This document shows positions 25,417 through 35,500 of a DNA stretch of 48,782 nucleotides, one piece after another. This DNA comes from Alloprevotella sp. OH1205_COT-284. Lineage in GTDB: Bacteria; Bacteroidota; Bacteroidia; Bacteroidales; Bacteroidaceae. The position numbers and the translations under genes are program-made. The first letter of the stretch is position 1; each line of letters opens with the position of its first letter. Below the pieces are notes generated by a model, which worked only from the letters and a program-made list of their open reading frames with translations, ran no database searches and was not told the DNA's origin. The stretch is from contig NZ_RQYI01000017.1 of assembly GCF_003859795.1 (NCBI RefSeq), forward strand, positions 1 to 48,782. Reading direction: 5' to 3'.

Positions 25417-28400
25417 ATGAAAGACATTTTCAAACTTGCACTATTGGCCTGCATCGCAGTTCCCTCAGCGATGCAGGCACAAATGGTTGTCGATCGAAAG
25501 ATGTATCCGGATTATAGCACAGTGATCCGCCCTGATTCCTCGTTGCTCCGCTATACTCCCAAACGTTCTTCGAGAGGTGTAGTTGCGTCCCCCATCAGTG
25601 AACGTCCCATGATGGTGAATAATGCGAATACGAAGCATTTTCCACCTATCTTCAACCAAGATGGCGGATCGTGCGGATCGGCTTCTCGTATCGGTTATAT
25701 GTTTACTCACGAAATAAACTCTTACCGAGACGCCGATGCTTCTTCTATGCTTAATCGATACCCCACGCACTTCGTTTGGCTGCATACAAGTGGCAACTCG
25801 GGCAAGGATCAATTCGTGCAGTTCATCGGTGTCCCCTCGGCACAGACTTATGGCAGCCAAACCTATTCTCCTCTGTTCGGTTATCAAGAGGAAACAAATA
25901 ACAATTTTGGCTGGATGACCGGTTATGAAAAGTGGTTTGAAGCTATGCACAACCGCATGCTGCAACCCTTTAATCTTCCCATGTCGGTAGAAACGGAAGA
26001 AGGTCGTGAGATACTCAAAAATTGGCTTTGGAATCATAACGGTGATCCTGATTTTCATTCCGGAGGTATTGTGGGGATCGGAGTGGCTTCCGGTGGTAAT
26101 TGGAAAAAAATTCCTGCAACTGATGCCAACAACGCTGCCCATGTAAGTGGAATGTGGTATGTGAAAGAGTGGGGTAAGTCCGTGGATCATGCTCTCACGA
26201 TTGTGGGCTACGATGATCGCATTGAGTTTGACCTTGACGACAATGGAATAGCCGGTGAAGTCGACAAAGACGAAGTCGGCGCATGGATTGTGGCCAACTC
26301 GTGGGGTAACGGTTGGTGTAACCGCGGATTTATCTATTGCCCATATGCTCGGGCAACTCCTGTTCAGACAGAAAATGGAAAAGTGCGCGGCTGGTATCAA
26401 CCGGAAATCTATCGTGTGCGCAAAAACTATCGTCCGCTTCGCACCATTAAGGTGAAAATGGATTACAGTCACCGATCGGAAATTATGCTCACAGTGGGAG
26501 TTGCTTCCGATCTCAATGCCAAAGTACCGGAACGTACTCTTGAATTGGAATATTTTCGTTTTGCCGGCGATGGTAAAAACGGCGATGACATTCCTGCACC
26601 GGCGATTCCGATGCTCGGTCGATGGGCTGACGGCAAGTTGCATGACGAACCGATGGAATTCGGTTATGATTTGACCGATCTGACTACCGGATTTGATAAG
26701 TCCAAACCTTTGAAGTATTTCTTCAATGTTCATGCCACCACTCGTAGAGATCGAAATAAAACGTCTTCTAATTTGGCAAAAGGTTCGGGACACATCCATT
26801 ATGCCGCAATTTTGGATTACGAACACGATCATCAAGGTGTGGAAACTCCTTTTTTCCCGGGAGAAAACAAAGTGGTGGAAGTACCCGGTGGCAAAATCAC
26901 CACCATCACCGCTATTGTATATGGTGAACAATACTATGCACCTCGAAATCTCACTCTCGTTGATGGAAAACTGAATTGGCAAAAGCCAATAAAAAGCAGT
27001 CATGCCATAAAGCATTATAATATTTATAAAGATGGCGTTAAAATTGGTACTTCCGAACAGAATACTTATGATTTCTCCGGAGCCGGTTTGTATGCCGTTT
27101 CTGCCATATATGAAAACAATGTAGAGAGTTCTAAAATCGTATTCATGGCTCCCGTTCAACCTCAAATAACCAATGTGGCTGCCGATTTGAAAACGAATGG
27201 ATTTGTTATACCTGATATTTTCAGTAAACATTTCGATCAAGTAACCATAGAATATTGGATAAAACCTCGCAAACTCGTCGATTGGAATAACTCGGCAGGA
27301 CCGGGATGGGGAAATTTTCTTTGTCATGCAGATCGGTCGGGTGGTTTCTCTGCCGGCTGGAACACCAATGGAGATCGTGTAAGAACGGCCGATGGAACCT
27401 TGCGTAAGAATGTTTGGACGCATGTTGCTATGGTCGTGGCACGCAGCACTTTCCGTGTTCACATCAATGGTGGAACTGCCACTTATATCACAAGCCGAAA
27501 ATACTCGGGTTTGGGAGGATTCGGAAATCTCGTTTTCCATGCCGGAGGCAATTCTGCCAACGACGCTGTTTATGATGAAATCCGCATTTGGAGCACTGCT
27601 CGCTCCGGCTACCACATCCGTGATGCCTACAAGAGTGAATTTAGCGGAGAGGTTATGCCTACTGGACTTTTGGCTTATTATAAAGGTGATATCATCGACA
27701 TCAACGGTGTGCCTCACTTGCGTGATTGTGTAGGCGGACATCATGCTCCCATTAGCAATGAGATGGCTTCGAATTATGAGCAAGTAAACAATGAAAACGT
27801 CTTCAAGAAGGGTGTAGATGCGAGTGTCAACCAGAGCAACACCAAAATTGTTACGGCCAATAAAATTATAGCCGGACAGCCTACCGAAATTTCTGCCACA
27901 TATTCCGATGCTGTCAGCTCTCTTGTGTGGACGATAGAAGCCGCAGGTTTGCACAATGTCAAGACTGCTGCACCTATGGTTGTCTTTCCGAAATCCGGTA
28001 ATTATACCGTTACACTCACTGCATCCAGTTTCGATGGTAAACAAAAAGTGATTGTGAACAAAGAAGTAAAAGTTGAGGAGGCTCCTGCACCAGATGCTAC
28101 ATTTGTGGCCTCAATGTCGCAAGTCGCAGCCGGGCAACGCATCAGTTTTATTCCCAACAAATCAATCGACGGTTATTTTTATCAATGGGATATGCCCGGG
28201 GCAGAACTTACATCGTCAAATGCCATAACAGCTGCAACTCAGTATAATCTATTTGGTGAATACACTGTTACTTTGACCGTAACATCTCCCTCCGGAGAAA
28301 CTGCCACTTCTTCTCAAAAAGTGAAAGTACTAAAAGTTGCTCCTGAGGCCGATTTTCGCATAAAAGATCCAGTTGTACTCAAAGAACAAAAAACCGGCTT

Positions 28401-29943
28401 TATCGATGCTTCCAAGTTTAATCCCTCCTCTTGGACGTGGTTGATCAAGAGTAACGGCATGAGCTATGCCGCAAATGGGCAAAACCCCAATTTCTCAATC
28501 GATGCTCCCGGCGTCTATGATGTAACCCTGATGGTCAAGAATGAGGCAGGTGTCAGCACTAAAACAATGGAAAGAGCTTTGACCGTAGTAAACGCTCTGT
28601 CTAAAAATGGTTTGAGTTTTGGGCAGAATGCTCGAATCAAAATGGAGCAAGTGCCCATCGCCAAAGATTCCGAAAATATCACCGTGGAATGGTGGATGAA
28701 TCCCGGAAAACTGGTCGACGACTGCTGTGGTATAGGTGACCAAGAAAGCACTTTCTTTATCAAAGTCGATGCCATCGGAAAACTCATTGTGTATCGCAAC
28801 GGACGCAGTGTGATGTCCTATACCGATGTGGTGATTCCCGGTCAGTGGCATCATTATGCTGTGACCTTTGAAAAGAATATTGTACGCATCTATCGTGATG
28901 GCGTTCAAATGCGCCAAGGCGTCATTGTGGGCAAATTCCCCGATATGACTCAATTCAACATCAGCAGCGATGCCGCCCCGATGAATGGACAAATCGATGA
29001 GTTCCGCATTTGGGGGACTGCACTTAGTGTGGAGAAGATTAGAACCTATGCCAATGAACCTATCATCGACACGAAAGCCGCAGAAGAAGGAAAAGACAAA
29101 CTCTTGCTTTACTATGATTTTAATCAGAACGGAGGTGCTGTAGAAGATCGTACCTCGACCGGCAACAAGGGAATTCGCACCGGATTCGGCCCTGATGGAG
29201 ATGCATGGGGACTTTCGAACGGAGTATTTAGTTTGAATTACGAGGCCACCGTGGAAGACGTTACCTCCAAGTATCTGGTTAATTATAGAAAATCGTTTGC
29301 CCACACAACCAAGCAAATCAACAATACACAAAGCGGTCGCTGGTATGAGTTGAAAGATTGGAAATTGGAGAACACCGCCACAACGGAAGACGGAAAGATC
29401 ATTTCGGGTGTGCATATGGACAAACAAAAGAACAATTGCTTCACCTTTACTACCGGATGGGATAACTTCCCTAATTTGGCCAATCACAAAGCCTATCAGG
29501 TGGTGACTCTTCCTGCCGGAACTTATACATTCGTTTCGATTTACGATGGTCAATATGGCGGTTCGGCCATGGCTTCCTATTTGGTTGCGGCCATAGGAGG
29601 AACATTGCCTGACACCGACATGCTTGACAGTAAGGCTCTTGCCTACGGTGAAATGACGAGTGCGGGATCGAATGCCGTAAATTCCGTAACGTTTACCTTG
29701 CCGGAAGAAACGGAAGTGGCTCTCGGGCTTGTGATCAACATGAGCGGCAATAGTATTGCTTCCATACAGCAATTCAAACTCATGTACACACCGCTCGGCC
29801 AGCTGAATGCCATCGGAGAAGTAGAGGCAGATATTTTGAAGAACGGTCGTGGCGAATTGTATGATTTGAGTGGTCGCCGCATTGCTCAACCACAAAAGGG
29901 ACATATCTATATTCAAAACGGACAACGCATCTTCGTGAAATGA
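25417..29943 (+). CDS. Secreted papain-like (C1) cysteine protease with LamG and PKD domains
   Basis: 1508 residues from the ATG at 25417, which gives a signal peptide (MKDIFKLALLACIAVPSAMQ, cleavage near AQ); the upstream in-frame part is not signal-like. The protease domain (about 70-330) has Gln81 and Cys86 in NQDGGSCGSAS, His258 in SVDHALTIVGYDD, and Asn294 in WIVANSWGNGW, a complete papain triad. A LamG-like domain follows at about 608-740 (VTIEYWIKPRKL). Three PKD-like repeats span about 810-1058 (YTVTLTASSFDGK, YTVTLTVTSPSGE). A second LamG lies at about 1080-1205 (ITVEWWMNPGKL). The last residues (GELYDLSGRRIAQPQKGHIY) resemble short C-terminal sorting or anchor tails of Bacteroidales exported proteins. 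It is probably a surface or secreted protease acting on host or matrix proteins. A terminator follows. Confidence 0.9.
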   Translation: MKDIFKLALLACIAVPSAMQAQMVVDRKMYPDYSTVIRPDSSLLRYTPKRSSRGVVASPISERPMMVNNANTKHFPPIFNQDGGSCGSASRIGYMFTHEINSYRDADASSMLNRYPTHFVWLHTSGNSGKDQFVQFIGVPSAQTYGSQTYSPLFGYQEETNNNFGWMTGYEKWFEAMHNRMLQPFNLPMSVETEEGREILKNWLWNHNGDPDFHSGGIVGIGVASGGNWKKIPATDANNAAHVSGMWYVKEWGKSVDHALTIVGYDDRIEFDLDDNGIAGEVDKDEVGAWIVANSWGNGWCNRGFIYCPYARATPVQTENGKVRGWYQPEIYRVRKNYRPLRTIKVKMDYSHRSEIMLTVGVASDLNAKVPERTLELEYFRFAGDGKNGDDIPAPAIPMLGRWADGKLHDEPMEFGYDLTDLTTGFDKSKPLKYFFNVHATTRRDRNKTSSNLAKGSGHIHYAAILDYEHDHQGVETPFFPGENKVVEVPGGKITTITAIVYGEQYYAPRNLTLVDGKLNWQKPIKSSHAIKHYNIYKDGVKIGTSEQNTYDFSGAGLYAVSAIYENNVESSKIVFMAPVQPQITNVAADLKTNGFVIPDIFSKHFDQVTIEYWIKPRKLVDWNNSAGPGWGNFLCHADRSGGFSAGWNTNGDRVRTADGTLRKNVWTHVAMVVARSTFRVHINGGTATYITSRKYSGLGGFGNLVFHAGGNSANDAVYDEIRIWSTARSGYHIRDAYKSEFSGEVMPTGLLAYYKGDIIDINGVPHLRDCVGGHHAPISNEMASNYEQVNNENVFKKGVDASVNQSNTKIVTANKIIAGQPTEISATYSDAVSSLVWTIEAAGLHNVKTAAPMVVFPKSGNYTVTLTASSFDGKQKVIVNKEVKVEEAPAPDATFVASMSQVAAGQRISFIPNKSIDGYFYQWDMPGAELTSSNAITAATQYNLFGEYTVTLTVTSPSGETATSSQKVKVLKVAPEADFRIKDPVVLKEQKTGFIDASKFNPSSWTWLIKSNGMSYAANGQNPNFSIDAPGVYDVTLMVKNEAGVSTKTMERALTVVNALSKNGLSFGQNARIKMEQVPIAKDSENITVEWWMNPGKLVDDCCGIGDQESTFFIKVDAIGKLIVYRNGRSVMSYTDVVIPGQWHHYAVTFEKNIVRIYRDGVQMRQGVIVGKFPDMTQFNISSDAAPMNGQIDEFRIWGTALSVEKIRTYANEPIIDTKAAEEGKDKLLLYYDFNQNGGAVEDRTSTGNKGIRTGFGPDGDAWGLSNGVFSLNYEATVEDVTSKYLVNYRKSFAHTTKQINNTQSGRWYELKDWKLENTATTEDGKIISGVHMDKQKNNCFTFTTGWDNFPNLANHKAYQVVTLPAGTYTFVSIYDGQYGGSAMASYLVAAIGGTLPDTDMLDSKALAYGEMTSAGSNAVNSVTFTLPEETEVALGLVINMSGNSIASIQQFKLMYTPLGQLNAIGEVEADILKNGRGELYDLSGRRIAQPQKGHIYIQNGQRIFVK

Positions 29944-29990
29944 TCCCTGACAAACTGCAACTTGGGTTGTAGTTGATAAGAAACTTTCGC

Positions 29991-30036
29991 AGAGGCTGTG
30001 TCGCAATCCATTGACGATTCGACACAGCCTCTTTTC
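29991..30036 (+). terminator. Terminator of the protease gene
   Basis: A 13-bp perfect stem (AGAGGCTGTGTCG / CGACACAGCCTCT) with a 16-nt loop, followed by TTTTCTTG. It starts 48 bp after the stop. Confidence 0.85.
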
Positions 30037-30271
30037 TTGTCCGTTTGAGACAAAGAACACGATGCCGTAGCACTCCTTTTTGTTGTATTAATTTCATTCT
30101 TGCATTTATTCATAAATCCCGTATATCCATTTTGCTACTTTTAGAGTTTGCAAAATGAGGAGATACGGAGAGTCGCCGAACGAAAATTGCTCAAAATAGC
30201 TCAATTTGCGCAGTCCACTGCTCACAAAGGCAATTAAAATATCGGAAAGTGCTCTTTTTAGGCTTTTTCCC

Positions 30272-30301
30272 TTGGCAATTATATTGTAAAAAGTACTTTT
30301 G
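30272..30301 (+). promoter_or_regulatory. pflB promoter
   Basis: TTG (30272-30274), 19 nt, then TACTTTTG (30294-30301), a TAnnTTTG box. The transcript would have a leader of about 75 nt. The remaining gap from 30037 to 30271 holds only a small inverted repeat (CATTTTGC / GCAAAATG, 30129-30157) and no gene. Confidence 0.75.
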
Positions 30302-30384
30302 CAATACAATTGGAAAAACATAAACCGCTTTCTTTATTATATTCTACGCGATTTAATACACATTTACCACATAAAATTACAATT

Positions 30385-32622
30385 ATGAAATTATCCAATA
30401 CCGTTGATAACTTCGAAGGTTTCACTTGGAAGCGCGAAATCAATGTACGCGACTTCATCCAGCACAACTATACGCCTTACGAAGGTGACGAGTCTTTTCT
30501 TGCAGGTCCCACCGCCAACACCACCGCTCTTTGGGATAAGCTCAGCGAGATGTTCAAAGTGGAAAGAGAAAAGGGACTCTATGACGTGGAAACCCGTCTT
30601 CCCCAAAGCGTGACGACCTACGGTGCCGGATATATCGACAAAGATAAGGAAGTGGTGGTAGGTTTGCAAACCGACGCTCCTCTCAAACGCGGTATCTTCC
30701 CCAAAGGCGGTGTGCGCATGGTGGAAAACGCCCTCAAAGCCTATGGCTATGAGTTGGATGCTTGGACGAAGGAAATCTACACCAAATACCGCAAGACGCA
30801 CAACGAAGGTGTGTTCTCGGCTTACACTGCCGACGTGCGTGCCGCACGCAGCAGCCACATCATCACCGGACTGCCCGACGCTTACGGCCGCGGCCGCATC
30901 ATCGGCGACTATCGTCGTGTTCCCCTCTATGGTGTGAACAACCTTATCGAAGAAAGACAACGCTTCATGGAGCGTCTTGACATCCAAGAGATGACCGACG
31001 ACTGCATCCGTCAGCGCGAAGAGGTGACAGAGCAAATCAATGCGCTCAAAGAACTCATCAAGCTCGGCGAAATCTATGGCTTCGACCTCACCCGTCCTGC
31101 ACAAAACGCTCGCGAAGCCGTGCAATATCTCTATTTGGCTTATCTCGCTGCCATTAAGGATCAGGATGGAGCTGCCATGTCTGTCGGTCGAGTGTCTACG
31201 TTCCTCGACATCTACATCGAACGCGATCTTCAAGCCGGAACGCTCACCGAAGAAGAAGCGCAAGAACTCATCGACCAATTCGTGATGAAGTTGCGCATCG
31301 TTCGCTTCCTCCGCACTCCCGAATACAATGCCCTCTTCTCCGGCGACCCCGTTTGGGTGACCGAGTCGATCGGCGGTATGGGTATCGACGGACGCACCAT
31401 GGTGACCAAAACTAGCTTCCGCATTCTGCATACCCTCACCAACCTCGGCCCCGCTCCCGAACCGAACCTCACCGTGTTGTGGAGCACCCGTCTTCCCCAA
31501 ACGTGGAAGGATTACTGCGCGAAGATGTCTATCGCCACTTCGGCCATTCAATACGAAAACGACGACCTTATGCGCCCCGACTTCGGCGACGACTACGGTA
31601 TCGCCTGCTGCGTGTCTCCCATGAAGATCGGTAAGCAAATGCAGTTCTTCGGTGCTCGCGCCAACTTGGCCAAGTGCTTGCTCTATGCCATCAACGGTGG
31701 TCGCGACGAAATCAGCGGAAAGCAAGTTTCACCCATCTTCACGCCCATCACGAGCGAATACCTCGAATACGATGAGGTGATGGAGAAATTCGAGCAGATG
31801 ATGCGTTGGCTCTCCAAAGTGTATTGCAACGCCCTTCGCATCATTCACTACATGCACGACAAGTACAGCTACGAAGCGCTTGAAATGGCTCTTCACGATG
31901 GCGACGTCATTCGTACCCGTGCCAGCGGTATCGCCGGTCTTTCCATTGTCACCGACTCTTTGGCCGCCATTAAGTTCGGTAAGGTCAAGGTGGTACGTGA
32001 CGAACGCGGCTTGGCTGTCGACTTCATTCAAGAAGGAAGCTACGTGCCCTTCGGCAACAACGACGACAACACCGATGCCATTGCCCTCATGGTGACTGAG
32101 AAATTTATGGAATACATGCGTCAGCACGACACCTATCGCAACTCCATTCCCACGCAGTCGCTCCTCACCATTACTTCCAACGTGGTGTACGGAAAGCACA
32201 CCGGCAACACGCCTTGCGGCCGTCGTTCGGGAACACCTTTCGCACCCGGTGCCAACCCCATGAACGGACGCGACACCAAGGGAGCCGTTGCTTCGCTTGC
32301 TTCTGTGGCCAAACTTCCCTTCCACCACTCACACGACGGTATCTCCTATACTTGGGCCATCTCTCCCGCCACACTCGGTAAGGACAAGGGACAACAAGTG
32401 GAAAACCTCGTCAATCTCATGGACGGCTACTTCACTCCCGACGGTGGTCAGCACCTCAATGTGAACGTCTTCGACCGCGACTTGCTCTACGATGCAATGG
32501 AACACCCCGAGAAATATCCTCAGCTCACCATTCGCGTATCGGGCTACGCCGTGAACTTCATCAAGCTCACTCGCGAACAACAGCTTGATGTTATCTCCCG
32601 CACCATCAGCAGCTGCTGCTAA
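30385..32622 (+). CDS. pflB: Formate C-acetyltransferase (pyruvate formate-lyase)
   Basis: 745 residues from the ATG at 30385, the start that aligns with PflB ([20 protein letters not shown]). It converts pyruvate and CoA to acetyl-CoA and formate by a glycyl radical in the cytoplasm. The active-site cysteine pair is at residues 408-409 ([10 protein letters not shown]). The C-terminal glycyl radical loop is RVSGYAVNF with Gly720. Other family blocks are present, for example [20 protein letters not shown]. The activating enzyme gene follows 190 bp downstream on the same strand. It is oxygen-sensitive, which indicates anaerobic life. Confidence 0.98.
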   Translation: MKLSNTVDNFEGFTWKREINVRDFIQHNYTPYEGDESFLAGPTANTTALWDKLSEMFKVEREKGLYDVETRLPQSVTTYGAGYIDKDKEVVVGLQTDAPLKRGIFPKGGVRMVENALKAYGYELDAWTKEIYTKYRKTHNEGVFSAYTADVRAARSSHIITGLPDAYGRGRIIGDYRRVPLYGVNNLIEERQRFMERLDIQEMTDDCIRQREEVTEQINALKELIKLGEIYGFDLTRPAQNAREAVQYLYLAYLAAIKDQDGAAMSVGRVSTFLDIYIERDLQAGTLTEEEAQELIDQFVMKLRIVRFLRTPEYNALFSGDPVWVTESIGGMGIDGRTMVTKTSFRILHTLTNLGPAPEPNLTVLWSTRLPQTWKDYCAKMSIATSAIQYENDDLMRPDFGDDYGIACCVSPMKIGKQMQFFGARANLAKCLLYAINGGRDEISGKQVSPIFTPITSEYLEYDEVMEKFEQMMRWLSKVYCNALRIIHYMHDKYSYEALEMALHDGDVIRTRASGIAGLSIVTDSLAAIKFGKVKVVRDERGLAVDFIQEGSYVPFGNNDDNTDAIALMVTEKFMEYMRQHDTYRNSIPTQSLLTITSNVVYGKHTGNTPCGRRSGTPFAPGANPMNGRDTKGAVASLASVAKLPFHHSHDGISYTWAISPATLGKDKGQQVENLVNLMDGYFTPDGGQHLNVNVFDRDLLYDAMEHPEKYPQLTIRVSGYAVNFIKLTREQQLDVISRTISSCC

Positions 32623-32650
32623 TCCGCGCTGCTCATCTCTGATAAAGCCG

Positions 32651-32679
32651 ACACCCAAGCGCAAATCGTGCTTGGGTGT
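32651..32679 (+). terminator. Intercistronic hairpin between pflB and pflA
   Basis: A perfect 10-bp stem (ACACCCAAGC / GCTTGGGTGT) with a 9-nt loop, followed by the weak tail TGTCTTGC. It may terminate a part of the transcripts or protect the pflB message, giving more PflB than PflA. Confidence 0.6.
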
Positions 32680-32812
32680 TGTCTTGCTCGCTTTTTGGCT
32701 TTTCCTTTGCGTTTCTGTTTTTCGTTTCTCTTTTCTCCTGCTCCTTTTCTCTTTCGATCCTCTTTTTGTAGTCGAAAAGTTATACACACCTCTCTATTCT
32801 GCATAGCATAAC

Positions 32813-33562
32813 ATGTCTGACCAACCCATTATCGGCCGCATACACTCTTTTGAATCCATGGGCACCGTTGACGGCCCCGGACTTCGTTTCGTCACTTTCC
32901 TGCAAGGTTGCCCCATGCGTTGCCAGTTCTGCCACAATCCCGATACTTGGGAAATAGGCGGAGAAGCCAAACATCTGTTCACCCCCGAACAGCTGATGAA
33001 GGAAGTTCGCAAATACAAAAACTTCATCAAGTCCGGCGGCGTCACCTGCACCGGCGGCGAACCCTTGGTGCAAGCCGAATTTGTGGAGGCTTTCTTCAAA
33101 CTCTGTCATGCCGAAGGGCTTCACACTGCCCTCGACACTGCCGGAGCGGTGTGGAACGAAGCGGCACGTCGCGCTGCCGCCGAAGCCGATCTCATTCTGT
33201 TCGACGTTAAAACCGTTGATGATACGCTCCACAAATCCTACATCGGTGTTTCTCGAAAGAACAACGCCGCCTTTCTCGATTATCTTCTCGACATTCGCAA
33301 GCCCGTTTGGATACGCCACGTCGTCGTACCCGGCATCACCGATCGCGACGATCGCCTGCATGCCGTCGGTGCGTATTTGGAGAAATACGCCTCCATTATC
33401 GAGCGCATCGAAGTGCTGCCTTATCACATTATGGGAAGCTACAAATATGAAAGTATGGGCATGAAGTATCCGCTCGAAGGTGTCGAACCGCTTTCTCGTG
33501 AACGTGCCGACAATGCCGTGCGTATCTTCCGTGAGCATCTCGATGTGAAAGTAGTGGGTTGA
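32813..33562 (+). CDS. pflA: Pyruvate formate-lyase activating enzyme
   Basis: 249 residues. It is a radical SAM protein with the [4Fe-4S]-binding motif CPMRCQFC (Cys33, Cys37, Cys40), the N-terminal GRIHSFESMGTVDGPGLRFV typical of PflA, and the SAM-binding GGVTCTGGEPL. It creates the glycyl radical on Gly720 of PflB. It lies directly downstream of pflB and is probably transcribed mainly from the same promoter, through the intergenic hairpin. Confidence 0.97.
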   Translation: MSDQPIIGRIHSFESMGTVDGPGLRFVTFLQGCPMRCQFCHNPDTWEIGGEAKHLFTPEQLMKEVRKYKNFIKSGGVTCTGGEPLVQAEFVEAFFKLCHAEGLHTALDTAGAVWNEAARRAAAEADLILFDVKTVDDTLHKSYIGVSRKNNAAFLDYLLDIRKPVWIRHVVVPGITDRDDRLHAVGAYLEKYASIIERIEVLPYHIMGSYKYESMGMKYPLEGVEPLSRERADNAVRIFREHLDVKVVG

Positions 33563-33685
33563 TTGTGCGGATGTCGGTTCGTTTCATGTGGTTCACATGG
33601 GGTTGAGGCGTTTCCGAATGTGAAAAGAACTTGTCTTTCGGACAGCTTATCGGTCTTAATGTATAAGAATAAGCAGTTTTATCCC

Positions 33686-33693
33686 TAAATTTG
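33686..33693 (+). promoter_or_regulatory. Candidate nadB promoter -7 box
   Basis: TAAATTTG fits TAnnTTTG and lies 26 bp before the nadB start. The -33 element is not clear. Confidence 0.5.
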
Positions 33694-33719
33694 CAGCTGA
33701 AACTCATTCTTCTCTCTTC

Positions 33720-35306
33720 ATGATTCATCAATATGATTTTCTTGTCGTCGGTTCGGGTGTTGCCGGCATGAGTTATGCCTTGCAAGTGGCCGAAGAGCGT
33801 CCCGATTGCCGAGTCGCATTGATCTGCAAAACAAACATCGAAACCTCCAACACCTCCAAAGCCCAAGGCGGTGTTTCGGCAGTGACGAATTTCGAGGTCG
33901 ATAATTTTGAAAAGCATATCCAAGACACCCTTGTTGCCGGTGATCATCTGAATGATCCCGACGCGGTGAGGTTGGTGGTGGAGAGAGGTCCCTCCGGCAT
34001 CGGTCGTCTTGTGTGTTGGGGCGTCAATTTCGACCGCAAGAAAGACGGAACTTATGATCTGCACAGAGAGGGCGGCCATTCCGAATTTCGCATTCTGCAC
34101 CATGCCGACGACACGGGGTTTGAAATACAGCGCGGACTCATCGAAGCCGTTCGTCGGCAAGCGAACATATCGGTGCTTGAACGTCATTTCGCCGTAGAAA
34201 TCATCACGCAACACCATTTGGGCATTGAGGTGACGCGTCGCACTCCCGACATCGAATGTTACGGTGCTTATATTCTCAACGAAAGCACCGGCAAGATCGA
34301 CACCTTCCTTTCGCGTGTCACCGTTTTGGCCACCGGAGGTTGCGGTGCGGTCTATGCCAATACCAGCAATCCGACGATAGCCACCGGCGACGGCGTGGCC
34401 ATGGCTTATCGTGCAAAAGCAACCGTGCAAGACATGGAGTTTGTGCAATTTCATCCCACCGTACTCTATAATCCTGCCGAAACTCACCCGGCCTATCTCA
34501 TCACCGAAGCCATGAGAGGCTATGGCGGTATTCTCCGGCTGCCCACAGGCGAGGAGTTCATGCAGAAATATGACGAACGCCTTTCGCTTGCTCCGCGCGA
34601 CATTGTGGCGCGTGCCATTGATGCCGAGATGAAGCGTTGCGGTCTTGACCACGTTTGTCTCGACGTCACCCACAAAGATCCGGAAGAAACAAAACGTCAT
34701 TTCCCCAATATCTACGCCAAGTGTATGAGTCTTGGCATCGACATCACGCAGCAATACATTCCCGTTGCGCCTGCCGCCCACTATCTTTGCGGCGGCATCA
34801 AGGTCGATCTTTCCGCCCGTTCGAGCATCAAGCGGCTGTATGCCGTCGGCGAGTGTGCCTGCACAGGCCTTCACGGTGGAAATCGTTTGGCCTCCAATTC
34901 GCTCATCGAAGCCGTGGTCTATGCCGAAACCGCCGCCGCACATTCATTAGAACATCTTGACGAATATCGGTTTCATGAGCACATTCCGGAGTGGAATGAC
35001 GAGGGAACGCTCTCCAATGATGAGCGCGTGCTGATCACCCAAGCCGCTCGTGAAGTCGGCCAGATCATGTCGGCCTATGTGGGCATTGTGCGTTCCGATC
35101 TCCGTTTGCGTCGGGCGTGGGTGCGACTCGATCTGCTCTACGAAGAAACGGAGGAGCTGTTCAAGCGCGTCACCGCCACCCCCGAACTTTGCGAACTGCG
35201 CAACATGATCAACGTGGGCTATCTCATTGCCCGGCAAGCCATGGAGCGCAAGGAAAGCAGAGGTTTACACTACACCATAGACTACCTCAAACCCCAACGT
35301 CCGTAA
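33720..35306 (+). CDS. nadB: L-aspartate oxidase
   Basis: 528 residues. The FAD-binding motif is at the N-terminus (FLVVGSGVAGMSYAL). The family blocks SKAQGGVSAV, REGGHSEFRILHHADDTG, VLATGGCGAVYANTSNP, QFHPTVLYN, HYLCGGIKVD and GLHGGNRLASNSLIEAVVYA distinguish NadB and related succinate dehydrogenase flavoproteins. The HREGGHS block and the lack of a covalent-FAD succinate dehydrogenase context favour NadB. It oxidises L-aspartate to iminoaspartate for quinolinate and NAD synthesis; under anaerobic conditions fumarate is the likely acceptor. nadA and nadC are not in this window. Confidence 0.93.
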   Translation: MIHQYDFLVVGSGVAGMSYALQVAEERPDCRVALICKTNIETSNTSKAQGGVSAVTNFEVDNFEKHIQDTLVAGDHLNDPDAVRLVVERGPSGIGRLVCWGVNFDRKKDGTYDLHREGGHSEFRILHHADDTGFEIQRGLIEAVRRQANISVLERHFAVEIITQHHLGIEVTRRTPDIECYGAYILNESTGKIDTFLSRVTVLATGGCGAVYANTSNPTIATGDGVAMAYRAKATVQDMEFVQFHPTVLYNPAETHPAYLITEAMRGYGGILRLPTGEEFMQKYDERLSLAPRDIVARAIDAEMKRCGLDHVCLDVTHKDPEETKRHFPNIYAKCMSLGIDITQQYIPVAPAAHYLCGGIKVDLSARSSIKRLYAVGECACTGLHGGNRLASNSLIEAVVYAETAAAHSLEHLDEYRFHEHIPEWNDEGTLSNDERVLITQAAREVGQIMSAYVGIVRSDLRLRRAWVRLDLLYEETEELFKRVTATPELCELRNMINVGYLIARQAMERKESRGLHYTIDYLKPQRP

Positions 35307-35404
35307 GTCCCCTTTCCCCGCCCCGAAAGAACAATGTCCGCCCTCCCCCGATGCGTTGCAAATGCACCGTCGTTTGTGCGCCGTTTCTTTTCGGATAGTT
35401 GTTT

Positions 35405-35436
35405 TTTGTCCACGTCAAAAGAAATCTGTATTTTTG
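35405..35436 (+). promoter_or_regulatory. Promoter of the biotin-dependent decarboxylase cluster
   Basis: TTTG (35405-35408), 20 nt, then TATTTTTG (35429-35436). A second TATTTTTG lies at 35462-35469 without a well-placed -33 box. Confidence 0.75.
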
Positions 35437-35500
35437 CTCCGCTGAAATTGCACACAAATACTATTTTTGCGCCAAAAGAATAATCAACACATCAATCGAT

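Noticed and set aside
25465-28044. 859-codon open frame on the minus strand opposite the protease gene
   Set aside because: No domain or signal is recognisable, it is rich in His/Ile/Arg as expected for an antisense shadow, and the plus strand carries a complete papain-like protease.
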